Source: Acanthosepion lycidas
Lineage: Eukaryota; Mollusca; Cephalopoda; Sepiida; Sepiidae
Reading direction: 5' to 3'
DNA length: 64,000 nucleotides
Assembly: GCA_963932145.1 (NCBI GenBank)
Contig: OZ010571.1
Coordinates: 153,835,598-153,899,597, forward strand
Shown here: in pieces, positions 47,040 through 59,225 of the stretch
Numbering within the stretch: position 1 is the first letter of the stretch
Layout of the letters: each line of letters opens with the position of its first letter
Notes under the pieces: generated by a model
The model's input: the letters and a program-made list of their open reading frames with translations, nothing else
What the model was told of the DNA's origin: nothing
Database searches by the model: none
Made by a program: the position numbers and the translations under genes

Positions 47040-47790
47040 AGAAATTCAACCAGCAACGACAATAAGAAACTGAACATGCCGATTCGCAAAAGCAAATGGT
47101 CCAATGTCGGCAGAAAAGACCTAATTCCAAATTTATTAGAATCCAAACTAGCGGACATACAACTAGAAGCTCTAAGCTTCAGTGAAATATTAGCCACCTG
47201 AATACCAAAAAACGACATCATGGCTTTCATGATTAAAAGCCACAACGACGACGACGACTTCACCAAAAGAGACATCCAAGGCCTAATTACAGCCACGCTT
47301 AAAAAACGAACATCCACATATCTCCTTCCTATAAGGGCAGGGGAATTATAATCATGAACAAACACACCTACCAACAGAAAATGAGAGACCTCAACAATGA
47401 CAACATCTACGAACAACTAAACGCAGAAAAAGTCACGAAATTCATAAGCCTTATCAAAAAATTACTAAAAGATGAAGACCGGCTCCTGGTTAAAATTAAT
47501 TGAACATCACTCCAAAACACTCACACTATACGGACTACCAAAAACACATAAACCGGACATATCAATGAGACCTATCATATCAGGGATAAGCAGCGCCCCA
47601 CATTAACTAGCCGGCACACTAAACCAAATCTTAACCCCACTCCTCGGCACTATTAGTCCGTCACACATAAAAAAATCAGGTGACCTTTTAAACAAATTAA
47701 AAAAATATAGACACCGAAAACAAATAGACAGCTATTTTAGACGCAAAATCTTTATACACAAACGTCCCTCTAGAGAAATGCCTATATATA
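47040..47790 (+). pseudogene. Penelope-like reverse transcriptase, N-terminal half
   Basis: Frame-broken coding sequence. Frame at 46953-47201 ends with LLESKLADIQLEALSFSEIL, followed by ITATLKKRTSTYLLP and, in another frame, an IIIMNKHTYQQKM-like segment (47350-47390). Then at 47510-47680 come the diagnostic Penelope RT motifs YGLPKTHKPD, MRPIISGI and LTPLLG with the preceding LAGTLNQI. The catalytic YADD region and the GIY-YIG endonuclease are absent. Several stops disable it. This is the only Penelope-type coding relic in the window. Confidence 0.9.
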
Positions 47791-47799
47791 ATTATGTTT

Positions 47800-48500
47800 T
47801 CGTCGAAAAACACATGTTTTTGTATAAAGGATACATGAAATGTAATGCAAGATTTATGATGTCACAAGAATAAAGCTTGTTACTTGAAACCTTTTACATT
47901 GGTGACCCATTAAACTAGTATCTTTTACAATGGTGACCGATATTGCAAGAATAAATTAAGAGTTACTTCTACATTTGTATGTACTCGAAATTCAAGTGTT
48001 CATATATATATTTCACATCATTTTGAAAAAGTTAATCACGAAGAAGCTTAACATTCAAATACATACATCAATAATAATAAATGAATCAGTAGCCATGTGT
48101 ATTCTTCTTCTTAGACATGTCGTCATAGGATACTATAGCAATCATATAGCATGGGAGGATAGAATGAACAAAACATTCAAAATAATCTCTCTCTCTCTCG
48201 GCTTTTCCATAGGGCGTCGAGACAAGATTGGCAGTAAGCGAGGAACTGTATTCTGCCCGCCTACTCTTTTCCCCACTTATGTCACACACACACATATGCA
48301 AACACACACACACACGAACACACACACACACACGAACACAGACACACGCGCGTGCCCATAGGCGCTGTAACGTCCTACACACTTTGAAACACTTATGCTA
48401 ATGGTAGTAATCATAGTCTGTTTTAGTTACGTTTGCATTGTCCTTCACAATAAATACAACATTGAAATACATTATTTCAAATGCCTTTGATGAGATGTGG
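47800..48500. other. Unassigned spacer with (CA)n
   Basis: A (CA)-rich tract at 48277-48350 with interspersed (CG). The adjacent frame is not a convincing gene. Confidence 0.5.
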
Positions 48501-49475
48501 TATAGAATGTTCTGTGTAAAAGTTCTCTCGATATGGAATCACTAGAAGAGTTTACTTAGTTGTCAAAAGTCCTTCCTAACCAGAAGGTTCCAGAGGGTAG
48601 TTGTTAATGGCAAGTCCTCCGAGGCCCAACGCAGGGATCCACCGAGGCTCGATTCTCGGTCCAACTTTCTTTCTACTTTACATAAATTATCTCACTAAGA
48701 ATATACTCTGATCTTTTTTTGAATATCATGGCTGATGATACAACAGAAAATAGTTGCAACTCCAAAATTTCAGATGATCAAAGACTGGCAGCTGATCTCT
48801 CCTCTGACCTAGCTCTAACAGCTCAGTGTTGAAAAACAGGCTGGTCATATTCAATGCCTCGAAAATCAAACTAGTGGCGTTCCATCATCACCAAACGGAT
48901 CCTGAATTTTCACTTACTGCGATGAACGAGTAATCTCCCTTGATTTGAACGCCTACTGGAATTAAACTCAACCCAATCTTCAAGAACTCGTACATACAAT
49001 CTATCGCTAAAGATTCTAGAAGAATGGCTGGTTACCTGTACCGCTCCAGTAAGTACCTGAATCCACCTACTGTTCTCTACCTTTACAAAAGCCAGATCTG
49101 ACCGAAAATTGAGTACTGTTGCCATATATGGGCAAGAGATGCTTCTCGCTACTCTATGGCTATTTCCATGAAAAGTGTTCAGAAGAAATACATTCTTTAC
49201 TTACACCAGTTCTAACCTTCACGGTTAAGACCCACCATGCCACGTATATTGTAGTGACCCCCCCCCCGACGTATTCTATTGGTGAACAGCTTCCACTCAA
49301 ACAGCTTCTTCCCACAAACCGCTACATTGTGGAACCGACTCCCAAGAGAATGTTTCCCCGAACACTACAATCTTAACCTGTTCAAGTCTAGGGTTAACCG
49401 TTATCTTTTCCACATATCCCCAAAACTCTGTTACTCTGTAACCCTCTACCTCGAGTGGCTGTTGGGCAAGTTCAT
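48501..49475 (+). pseudogene. LINE-C copy
   Basis: Contains a GST-GSTEARF-like finger-to-palm stretch, the catalytic box in the form ADDTT (48732-48746), GYLYRSSKYLNPP, IEYCCHIWAR and, at the end, ATLWNRLPRECFPEHYNL and FKSRVNRYLF (49279-49420). It matches the minus-strand copy at 13779-14335 in the YRSSKY block. Many stops; 5'-truncated. Confidence 0.85.
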
Positions 49476-49734
49476 TAATAAATTATTATTGCAACGATTT
49501 ATTAAATGAAAAAGAAAATGGCCATGTGTTGAACAAAAATTACAAAATAATTTGATTTAGAGTCAAAATAGGGAAAAAAAAAAAGAAAAATTGTTGCCAT
49601 TCTTCTCATTTCATTGATACGTTTGTTTTGTGAGGACCAACTTTGAGATCTTGAATATTAAACCAGAAATAGTAACATTATTGACTAAAATGAGCTTTGA
49701 TAACAATCTAGTTTAACTACAATCTTCTCATTGC
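49476..49734. other. Spacer
   Basis: AT-rich with A-runs; no feature. Confidence 0.4.
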
Positions 49735-51382
49735 TTCACTAATGCCTGTTCAGCCGCTACAGCCCACAGGAATCACTTCTTCATGGCAGTTCGGATCATA
49801 ACAGATGCTTCCGCTCGTAATGGTGATTTTCAAAGCGTAGCTTAGATATGGCATAAGGCCGGAAGTTTAAAATACCCAGTTAGGATCGAACTCACTACTT
49901 AGTCGTAATAGATCTAGCCAGACACGCTTGTTAACCACTACGTCACGTCGAAGTACTCAATCCGCTCGTAATGAGTGTAAACGTGTCCTCAACGAGGCTA
50001 AGCTGATAGAATGAGACACCGTATAGTCGCTAACAATTTTGATTCGAGAGATTACTGGTGGCTCTGTAAGAGTGTGAAACAAGAGTAAGTTCTTAACCCT
50101 TCTTTCTTTAATCAGTTTGAAGTATTGTCATCTACTGCTGATAAAGCAGAATGATTTTCTCGGAAATTCTCTTCCATTTCCACTCTCGGCTCATCAGGAG
50201 GACCTTTGGCTGATTTTGCACCTAGAATGGATATCTCACCTGAATGATATGCACATAACTACGTCCATGGTTTCTGCTATTATCTCCAAACTAGATCCCC
50301 ACCCCCACAAGGCATAACGGTATCCCTGCAATTGTCCGAAGTAAATGAGCTATTGATCTGGTTCTGTTCTCTTCAAACTCGACAACAAATTACTTGCTGC
50401 TTCTTGCTTTCCATCTTGTTGGAAATACTCTTCTGTAGTTCCTGTCATTAAGAACTATGGCGAGCCTTCTGATGCGTCGAATTATCGTCTATCTGTCTTT
50501 AGCTCTTTTTCGCAATATACTAAAGGGGTTCCAATCAACTCCGAATTGGTTAAGAATGTTCACACAGCCTTCTTTCAGATAAACAGCAAGGCTTTCGTTT
50601 CTCTAGGTCAACCGCCGATCTGTTACATGTTATCACTGGATTTGTTTGTCAGGCTTTAGATAAAAACGGCGAGGCTCGCGCTACGGCTTTAAATATATCG
50701 AAGGTGTTTGACAGGGTTTGGCATGTTGCCTTTCTTCACAAGCACAAGGGCTATGGTGTCTCTGGCCGAATATTTGACAATCAAATCATTCTTATCATGT
50801 AACGAAAGACGAGTTAAACAGTCAGTCTTCTAGACTTCTTCTTCACCCAGGACTCTATCATTGGATCTATCTTGTTTCTTATATTCACTAACGACCTCCC
50901 CCATATCATCAATTCCCAACTTGGTATTTATGCTGGTGACCCAAGTATTTACTCTTGTTTTAATGGTAAGTCCGATTAGTCCGACAAAGTAGAATTGACA
51001 GCTGCTCTCGAAAATGACCTCCAATCATTTGTTAACTGGGACAAAAATGGTTTGTAAATTTTAACATCTCCAAAACGAAACTGCTATCATTTAATTCTTA
51101 AAGAGAACCATTTTTCATTCCATCATTATGGCTGATGCTAACCTCCAGGAGAGCAACTCACTGCATCTTCTTGGTCCCATGTTTTCCACTGATAGGAAGT
51201 CGAATGTTTATTTTGAATCAATTGCTAGGCTAGGAAAATTGGTTCACTGTGTCACGCCAGACAATTTTTTCTCATCTGACAATTTTTCTCATCTGAATTC
51301 ATCTTACATATTTATAAATTTACTATTTCTCTGTACATTGAATATTGCTGCCATATCTGGTATGAAGCTCATGTAATATAAC
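49735..51382 (+). pseudogene. LINE-A copy interrupted by SINE and transposon
   Basis: Starts with the AATAHRNHFF-type linker (49750-49790) and is interrupted by a SINE at 49823-49960. It then continues (NECKRVLNEAKL, 49975-50010) through the RT finger and palm (DISKVFDRVWH-like at 50690-50730), a degraded catalytic box (YAGD, 50926-50940) and a CCHIW-type block at 51345-51360. There a Tc1/mariner element inserts. A few bases of LINE-A (aaattcaaagaagggtctgt, from 52942) resume after it. Frameshifted and inactive. Confidence 0.87.
49810..49973 (-). mobile_element. tRNA-type SINE with 13-bp TSD
   Basis: The body 49823-49960 (138 bp) is flanked by a perfect 13-bp repeat tccgctcgtaatg (49810-49822, 49961-49973). 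The uninterrupted LINE-A copy at 43850 has the same target sequence once (tgctcgtaatgagtg), which confirms the insertion. On the minus strand the A-box region is tgacgtagtggttaacaagc (49926-49945) and the B box gagttcgatcctaactgg (49876-49893). No long poly(A). Confidence 0.93.
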
Positions 51383-52941
51383 TACACTGCGTGCCAAATT
51401 ATTATCGAGGTAACTTTTTTTATATTTCAAAAACCATCAAATCAATTCACACAAAATTTTCACACAATGTTGGCAACACTGACCTGCGCAGACACTGAAA
51501 TTATCGTACTGATCTGCGCAATGTAAACAAACTGGTGCCATATTTGTTATCAGCACGGTGATTTGAGAGTGCCAAATTATTAGAAAGGTTTAGTAAAATT
51601 CCCAGAATTGAGCAAACAAAACGTTTATTAATGTTGCACGTGAATGTTTATGCTCAAAAGAAGCTAATAAATAAGATAATCAAACAAATAATAACAGATA
51701 CAAACAACGGCACAGTTTTAAACAAATTAATAGGGAATGTGCTTTCCCTGTTTTGAAATTACTTGAAGAAGTCGACGATCCATAGAATTTGTTAATTGTA
51801 GGATGTCATCTGCTGTAATGCCGCGAGATATCTCAAGAAGTGCTTCCCACAACTCAGCGTTGTTCCTGAATTGTCGTCCGTTGGCGTACAGTCTTCGATT
51901 CATGATGCTCCAAAGGTTTTCGATTGGGTTCAAATCCGGAAAATTTGCTGGCCACTTCATTTTTCGAGGTCCATCGAAGCCTAACTGTTTCAAATATTCA
52001 GTAGTCTTGTGAGCAGCATGTGAGGGAGCATTATCTTGCATAAAAACAATGGCCCTTCTGAAGGCAACTCTTAGCCTTTTCATCCACGGTTCAAGATGCT
52101 CCTTCATAAACGCTATGTATGCATCAGCAGCCATTTCGACGCCATATGGTACTCTCCATGGGCCCACTAATAACACTCCAGATCATTATGCCTCCACCGC
52201 CTTGATGGCGTCTCAAACGCTGATGGCGATTCTGTCCGTTCATTACCCAGCCTTTGCACCATCTATCTGGCCCATCAAGTGTTGCTCGAGTTTCGTCTGT
52301 GAACAAAACTTTAGAGAAGTCAATCTTCATATTGTCCTCGGCCCATTTCCATCGATTTTGAATGTGATTCTCGTCAACGGAGGCTTCGATACAGGTTTGA
52401 CTGTTGTTGTTATTTCCCTCAGATACCAACACCGAGTACTTTTAGACACAGTAGTATCCCCAATGCGACTGAAAAGCTCTTGGCTGGAAAGTCCAGGGTT
52501 CTTCATGGCCTCTCGTTTAAGTCGTGACTTGAGACGACGTGAAATAACCCTCGGCTTGCCTTTATCTGCCCTTTTGCGTACTTGTGTAGGGTCGGCGGTG
52601 AACCTTTTCACTGTTTATGACACCTCCATATCATTTTAGAAATTTCTAAGGTAGATTTACTTTTTGAGGGTTCTGAGGTGATAGTTTTCTTTTCAGAATT
52701 ACTTAAACTGCTTTTATAGCCCATCTTTTCACTAAATTCTTACACTTTCTAATAATTTGGCACGCTCACCGTGCCGATAACAAATATGGCGCCAGTTTGT
52801 TTATATTGCACAGATCAGTACGAAAATTTCAGTGATTAGGCAGGTTAGGCAGTGATTAGGCAGGTTTTGTGTGAATTGATTCGATGGTTTTTGAAATATT
52901 ATAAAAAAAGTTATCTCCATAATAATTTGGCACGCAGTGTA
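51383..52941 (-). mobile_element. Tc1/mariner DD37E element, 1555 bp
   Basis: The element is 51385-52939, flanked by TA at 51383-51384 and 52940-52941. The outer inverted repeats start cactgcgtgccaaattatta and extend inward for over 200 bp with a second, inner copy of gtgccaaattatta (left 51391 and 51569; right 52750 and 52920 inverted), an IR/DR layout as in Sleeping Beauty. The element contains a minus-strand transposase. It lies inside a LINE-A copy. Confidence 0.95.
51727..52611 (-). pseudogene. Tc1/mariner DD37E transposase, frameshifted
   Basis: Reads on the minus strand in three frames. The N-terminal part (52327-52611) has an HTH-like region with RKRADKGKPRVISRRLK. The middle (52124-52432) contains VLFTDETRATLDG, with the first catalytic Asp at 52295-52297. 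The C-terminal frame (51727-52176) contains QDNAPSH, with the second Asp at 52033-52035, and NPIENLW, with the Glu at 51919-51921. The second Asp and the Glu are separated by 37 residues, hence DD37E. The distance between the first and second Asp is not a multiple of three, so at least one frameshift is certain, and another separates the N-terminal part. Confidence 0.92.
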
Positions 52942-53195
52942 AATTCAAAGAAGGGTCTGTCAAGTGAACTGTATGGATAATAACGAATCAAGGTAAACCG
53001 CCAGAAAACCCACACAAGTGATTTGATTAAAGTGGTGAAGGCTTGTGCAGAACCATCAACACTTTTCGGAACTATTGATACACTTAGTCGGTGCAAATAA
53101 ATGCCACAGACGAAGCAGACAATATACCTCAGGCTTTTCGTGTAAGAGTTTTCCATCTCCTAGACCAATCGTGTTCTATAACACTAAAGAGCTTG
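52942..53195. other. Spacer after the transposon
   Basis: The first ~25 bases look like the interrupted LINE-A continuing; the rest shows no feature. Confidence 0.4.
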
Positions 53196-53367
53196 GTCAG
53201 CCCTGGTAGACACTATTTGCCCATAGTTGGGACCCTAGCAGGTGCTACCACCTCGGGTCAGGGCGGACCCGGGAACAACAGCAATTAAAATATGGTTCCA
53301 CGCTCCTTAAATCCTCCAATCTTCCGATGAGAAGACTTGCTGCCGGATGTAGTTTATCCTCATACCC

Positions 53368-53370
<3 letters not shown>
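53196..53370. repeat. Repeat Y, copy 2
   Basis: Matches 12028-12200 in the same order (tgggaccctagcaggtgcta, gggtcagggcggacccggga, ccggatgtagtttatcctc). A (TA)n array begins immediately after, at 53371. Confidence 0.8.

Positions 53371-53425
<55 letters not shown>
53371..53425. repeat. (TA)n microsatellite
   Basis: About 27 dinucleotides following repeat Y. Confidence 0.95.
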
Positions 53426-53426
<1 letters not shown>

Positions 53427-53469
53427 GTGAGAGATTTAGAGGATGGGTGAAGATCAGTGCTGCCAATTA

Positions 53470-53915
53470 CCCTTAAAATAAGGTACAGTAGATGATCAAC
53501 AAAGGTACTACTTGTACCCAATGCCCCCTATTGCGGAGTAAAAACAGTTCGAAATTAAATGTGTCGATATAATGCTATATATAAATTTTAAATAATATTA
53601 ATAAAATAAAGAAATATAAAATTATTATTAGAATATTTTATAATTATTGTTATAAATGTTGTTGTTATTATATATGTGTATAATATATATATATAAGTAT
53701 AATAGAAAATTTTATTATTGTTGTTGTTGCTAAAAAAATGAACGATAAAAAATAAAACAAATTGACTAGCAGTAAAAACGAAACAAAATAACGTTATAAC
53801 TGGGAAGGCATTTACAATAAAAAATTAAAATTACGTTAATTTGCAAATAAAAAAAATAAGAAAATGTAAAGAGTTAAAATTCATACTAAATGTTTTAAAA
53901 GAAACTTTGAATATA

Positions 53916-53955
<40 letters not shown>

Positions 53956-54640
53956 GATAAAAAAAAAGAATCGCGGATAATGAGCCACGAGTCAAAGATA
54001 AACAAAATAAACATTAAAAAAATGCTTTCCACTAATTGCGAAAATTACGTCCATTTTCGTAAAAACAACAGATAAATGTTACGCTTAGATATAAATAAAT
54101 TAAAATTATTCCTGCCACTTAGTCAAATAAATATTCTTATAACTGTTAGCGAGAAATTTCACTAGCGAAACGATTGTTTTAAAATAAAAAAGATAGAAAA
54201 AAAAAAAGAAAGAAAGAAAAATCATTGGCTACGACGACTAAAGATAGGGAAACATGTACAATAAAATTATAAAATACATATATTAAATACTGTAAATGAA
54301 TAACATAACTAAAATATCATAAAATAATAAACACAAGAAAAACATAAGAATAATGTATGATTAAAAATAAAACAATCGAGACTTAACATCGCTTTCTTAG
54401 AGCCATGAAAAAACAAAAACACGTCCGATTATAGGACTATTTATTCTGATTGTAATTGAACAAGATCATTAAATAATTAACAAATAAGAAACATTAATCT
54501 ATGTTTCACTTTTATTAAAGTGCGTGTCTAGTGGGGGCTCTATAGAACCCCCACCAGACAGACACACATACACAATTACAAGTTACCATCTGATGGCCAC
54601 TTAAGCATACAAGAATCTTCACAAACTTACACACACAGAA
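53470..54640. other. Unassigned AT-rich region
   Basis: A- and T-rich with an (AAT)n run near 53916-53955. No gene seen. Confidence 0.5.
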
Positions 54641-54790
54641 TTATCTAGTTTTATTACATGTGACACATGTCTGACCAATGAGAACTGAGCCAAGCATAAT
54701 TGAAAAAAACAGTGTTTTCTGTCTGTTTTCTCTCAATCTATGACGAATAATAAAAGTGAAACATGTTAAATTTATATACATTTCCTGTTT

Positions 54791-55147
<357 letters not shown>

Positions 55148-55671
55148 ATACACACATACAGTTTTTTATAATTCTTTCAACTAGTTTATGGTTGTTGGTT
55201 TCTAAAGAACAGTTTAATGGCGTTTTTATTATTTGTATTACTTTTTTATCTGAATATGAGATACATAAAAAAAAATTGTTTTTAACCAAACCTGCGTAAA
55301 TTAAAAATTGCTTCTCAAATGAAGCCAATATCAATTCTGAAGTTGAAATCTTTACCAAATCCAACCTGTTCTCAAGGATTATAAGATTATTAACTGTACA
55401 GATTTAATCTATCTCCCCATTTATATGATAAACATTGAAACAAAATTTATAAAATTTAAAGTCAGTTATAAAAGTACAAACTAAAAGGAAAATACTTTGA
55501 AACAAAAAGATGCGTTCCATGAGGTCAAGAGACATCAGTAGGGTAGATAGGGATCCCCTCCATATCAGGTAAATTGACTTTGTAGATTGTTGGAAAACTG
55601 TCAATACACAATATTGACTGCCTAATTAGGTGGGCAAGGGAAAACAAAATGCTAATAGTATTACAAATTTA

Positions 55672-55759
55672 ATAGGACGAGATAGGTTTGCCTATCGTCT
55701 GGTTCATACTCCTCCCCGGTCTTTTAAACGGGAGTAGTGATTTATACCTTGTTTGGGAT

Positions 55760-55842
<83 letters not shown>
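55672..55842 (+). repeat. SINE-S 5' fragment and (TA)n(GA)n
   Basis: gataggtttgcctatcgtctg, ttcatactcctccccggtct and acgggagtagtgatttatac match the SINE-S body at 19632. The copy ends at ttgtttgggattgatata, where a (TA)n array (55763-55810) and (GA)n (55811-55841) follow. The LINE-A-type tail is missing. Confidence 0.72.
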
Positions 55843-55845
<3 letters not shown>

Positions 55846-55865
55846 TGCACATAAAAATATGATGG

Positions 55866-56650
55866 CTAAATTTTACATATGAATCTTCCATCTGAAATGC
55901 CGAACTTGAACACTAGCCACCTTGTTTTGTTAACACTTGTAAGAGAAAAGTTAAACATGTTATGTAAAAAAATACCGATAAGTTTCATGAGGAACTGAGA
56001 ATGTGTCCTTGGGCGTGTTGCTAATTCGATATTTATTAGATGTAATAGCAAATGCGGACGATAAACGGTAAGCTAGTTCTGTTCCGTCAAGGAATGTGCA
56101 CCCACGTGTCGAGTTTAGAAACAAACCCAAGTCTCTTCAAATGGCAAAAGGTAGTTGATATATCGATTTTCAAACTCTTAGCAATCTCTTCCTTCGAAAT
56201 CTTTGGTTTCTTATCTCCGATAGCAAGCAGAGCGTCTCCATTGATGTTGGAAGGTCGCCTAGAGCGTGGTTGATCGCTTAAGTTGGAATCACTCTGACGA
56301 AATCTGCCAAACCAATTTTTGACCGTCCGAAGAGTTGGAACACAATTCAAATAATACTTCAGAATGTTTCTTGCAATTTCACATTCTCCATCTTTAAGGC
56401 ATTCATTTCTGGACAATGTATTAACATTCAACAAAAACTGATTCGCAACTGAAAGATGCAAGGCTTCGGTGTAGAAATCGGCACCGTAACAAACACCAGT
56501 GTCAAGTCGTGGTCATTTTATATTAACAATGAAAATCAGACACTTTTGTAATGATCTGATATATGCTGAGCTGTCATGTGGCCACCGCTTTCTAAAGACA
56601 TCTTAAAGAAATCTCTCATTCTAAATAACATCGGCCTGTACCTTTGCTTC
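55866..56650 (-). pseudogene. Mariner transposase N-terminal relic
   Basis: The frame 56087-56461 (124 aa, minus) shows two helix-turn-helix regions in the order seen in mariner DD34D transposases: TVKNWFGRFRQSDSNL, a PRSRRPSNI stretch, EEIAKSLKIDISTTF, then HLKRLGFVSKLDTW. The catalytic domain is absent, so the copy is truncated. No terminal repeats were confirmed around it. It is the only mariner transposase of the HTH type here, but no evidence ties it to the MITEs at 1193 and 8759. Confidence 0.82.
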
Positions 56651-57430
56651 TAACCACCATGTTTGACGTATCATCATCCACCAGGCTGCAAGAAATTTTG
56701 AAGCAAGCTGCTACATGTACCTGGAGGAAAAGAGAACTAGCAGATCCCCCACCACCACCAACAGACCTGCGGCTAATATGGAAGATCCTGTCAGTTTCGT
56801 ATTGACCAGCATGTATTCACAAAATGACAACATTTCTAGAATTTCAAACTCATATTCAATATCGAAGCAGCTGTTAAGAATGTGGTGAATTGGAATCATA
56901 TCTTTTGTTTTAGAATTCTTTTGTGTGCATCACATCAACGTGGACCAAAATGTCGGACCATTGCCATGATCTTTGAAGATGACTAATCCTTGAATACTGG
57001 AGACAAGTAATAACGTCACCACAGTAATGACACCATTCTTTAACAAATAGCTTATTCATGCCATCAAAATGACGGAATATTCTAGCTTGACTAATATTGA
57101 AAGGCTTTTACATGTGAATCTTTTAAATATTACCAAACTTTGCTCTTTCACGTAGTCCGTCATCTTACCTCTCAGTTTCCTAAACATTTTCGAAAATTTA
57201 ACAAATACATTGCTACCCCAGATCACCATGCAAGGAAAATAATTCGACTTATAATTCTCCTTTGCAATAGAAATATTTAAAGTTATATAGAGAAAAATGT
57301 ATACAAATAATACCATTAGCATATTATCTTAATTATCATCATAGCCATCCTCAGTCCTATCGTTGGGTGGGATCATAATGCCGCTGCGAAGTGGAGTACC
57401 TGACCAACTCCCGCCATATGCCTTGGTTAC
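56651..57430. other. Unassigned spacer
   Basis: No gene or repeat family recognised. Confidence 0.4.
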
Positions 57431-57439
57431 GAGCTTTTC

Positions 57440-57472
57440 CCTCTGTCTGTCTGTTTGTCTGTCTGTCTGTAT

Positions 57473-57505
<33 letters not shown>

Positions 57506-57568
57506 AACATATTGAGACAGAAATTAGCAGATTGAGATAGATAGATAGATTGATATGAACCGATTATA

Positions 57569-57607
<39 letters not shown>

Positions 57608-57650
57608 TGAACATATTGAGACATAGAAATCAACAGAGTGAGATAGATAG
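57440..57650. repeat. (CTGT)n and (GATA)n microsatellite cluster
   Basis: CTGT tetramers followed by GATA tetramers in three blocks with interspersed (GA)n, and the unit atgaac-atattgagacag repeated (about 57507 and 57606). Confidence 0.9.
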
Positions 57651-57864
57651 ACGGTGTCTTGTCAGATGGCAGTGGAAAGATTCTTTGTTCCTATGACGTG
57701 TACCTACCATTTCAACTTTCTCTTCTTTACAATGGAGATATATGGTGAATTATAAGATGAAAACGCGAGAAAAGAAATAAAAACTAATTAAAAAGAAGTT
57801 GTCTACATTGTTCATGAGAAATTCAGTTAAGACAGCGCTATCAAAATTTTGAATTCCAATGTCA

Positions 57865-58290
57865 TCAGTTCTCCTCTATGACAGGGGATGCTGGACAATC
57901 TCCTCACAGATGAAGAAGAAACTTGAAGCAACAGAAATATGATTCTACAGAAGGATGCTGAGAATATCAAGGACTGAAAATACGAACAACAATGAAGTTT
58001 TAGAGAAAATCGAAACAAAAAGAAAACTTATACTTAACAGATAGTTGAAATTTCTAGGGTGCATAATGAGGAAAGTAGGCTTAGAAAATCAGAAACTCAC
58101 AGGACAGACTGAAGGCAAGAGGGACAACGCATAACCTTCTAAGAGAGCTTGAGTAAATGGATGGCAGAACCAGGTTTATGATATATAACAACTAATTTAT
58201 TAAGAGCTACAAAGGACAGGGAATTGTGGAGATCCATGATCGCTAATGTCCTGAAGGGACACGGCACATAGAATAATAATAATAATAATG
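57865..58290 (+). pseudogene. LINE-B 3' fragment with (AAT)n tail
   Basis: Contains GCWTISSQMKKKLEATEI-like and FYRRMLRISRTE motifs (57890-57980), EVLEKIETKRKLI (57995-58030), and then the 3' end gtcctgaagggacacggcac followed by (AAT)n at 58275-58289. Other copies end at the same sequence with a different tail. Confidence 0.85.
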
Positions 58291-58380
58291 TAATCTGTAA
58301 AATATATGATCTAACGAATGATTGAAAGAAATGAAACTACTGTCTCATTCAGGTTGACTTGGGTCATCAAAAATATTTCT

Positions 58381-58620
58381 TACGCTGTTATGCTATTTTT
58401 ATCTTTGTTCGTTTTAATTGAGAAGGCGCCAGTCATATTCTTCCATTGAAACATGTCTTCTCTATTTACCAACCTCCCCATAAAGGCAAGATGTAGCACA
58501 AGGCCAGATTTTAACGTGGGGTGTTCCGAGTCTGTAGGCTCGGGCAAAAATTGCCCGTATACCCCGTATACACGGAGTCGAGTTTGTCTACCTCCCCAAT
58601 CGAGACTCTGCACTTAGGCT
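58381..58620 (-). repeat. Repeat V, copy 2
   Basis: Minus-strand match to 40863-41125, including gcagagtctcgattgggga, gggcaatttttgcccgagcc and ggccttgtgctacatctt. The tail appears as aaaacgaacaaagataaaaa, a shorter, more diverged version of the shared tail. Confidence 0.78.
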
Positions 58621-58816
58621 TAGACTTGTCTGGATTGCACTTCGCTCGGATGCAGAGAGTTCGACAAAAGAGGAAAAGGAAGAGAAAGCCATTGAATCAT
58701 ATCTTATGCTTTGACTACTATATAGTAAACCTGTTAGCGAAACATCTAACATCAATTACTTCCCTTTGAATGACGTCACTTTTTCACACATAATTCATTT
58801 TACTATCTTCGTCTTT

Positions 58817-59225
58817 ATGTGCCGTGTCCCCTCAGGACGTAGGCTATCATGGCTCTCCACAACTTCCTGTCCTTTTTATCTCTTATTAAACTTTGTATTT
58901 TTGTTATTTTTCCCTATGTTCTGCCATCCATTTACTCATGCTTTGTCTTCATCTGTACCTCTTGCACTCTATCTATGTCCAGTGAGTATCAGATTTTCCA
59001 AGCCTTCTTTCCTCATTATGCGCCCTAGAAACCTCAACTGTCTTTTCCTGATGTTAAGTATTCCTTATTGTTTTCATTTTTTCCAAAACTTCATCGTTAC
59101 ATGTTCGGTCCACGGTATCTTTAACATCCTTCTGTAGAAAAACATGTCTGTTGCTTCATGTCTCCTCTTCATCTTTGAGGAGATCGTCCAGCACGCACTG
59201 TCATATAGAAAGACAAATATCACAG
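58817..59225 (-). pseudogene. LINE-B 3' fragment, third copy
   Basis: Minus strand: matches the C-terminal LINE-B region (EATDMFFYRRML-like; EDDLLKDEEE-like) and the 3' end ctgaggggacacggcaca near 58825. Highly mutated. Confidence 0.75.

Noticed and set aside
56087..56461. Functional transposase or host regulator
   Set aside because: The HTH part matches mariner, the catalytic domain is missing, and there are no flanking ends; called a relic.
58380..58769. Host gene from overlapping frames
   Set aside because: The segment is repeat V, also present at 40863 in the other orientation.
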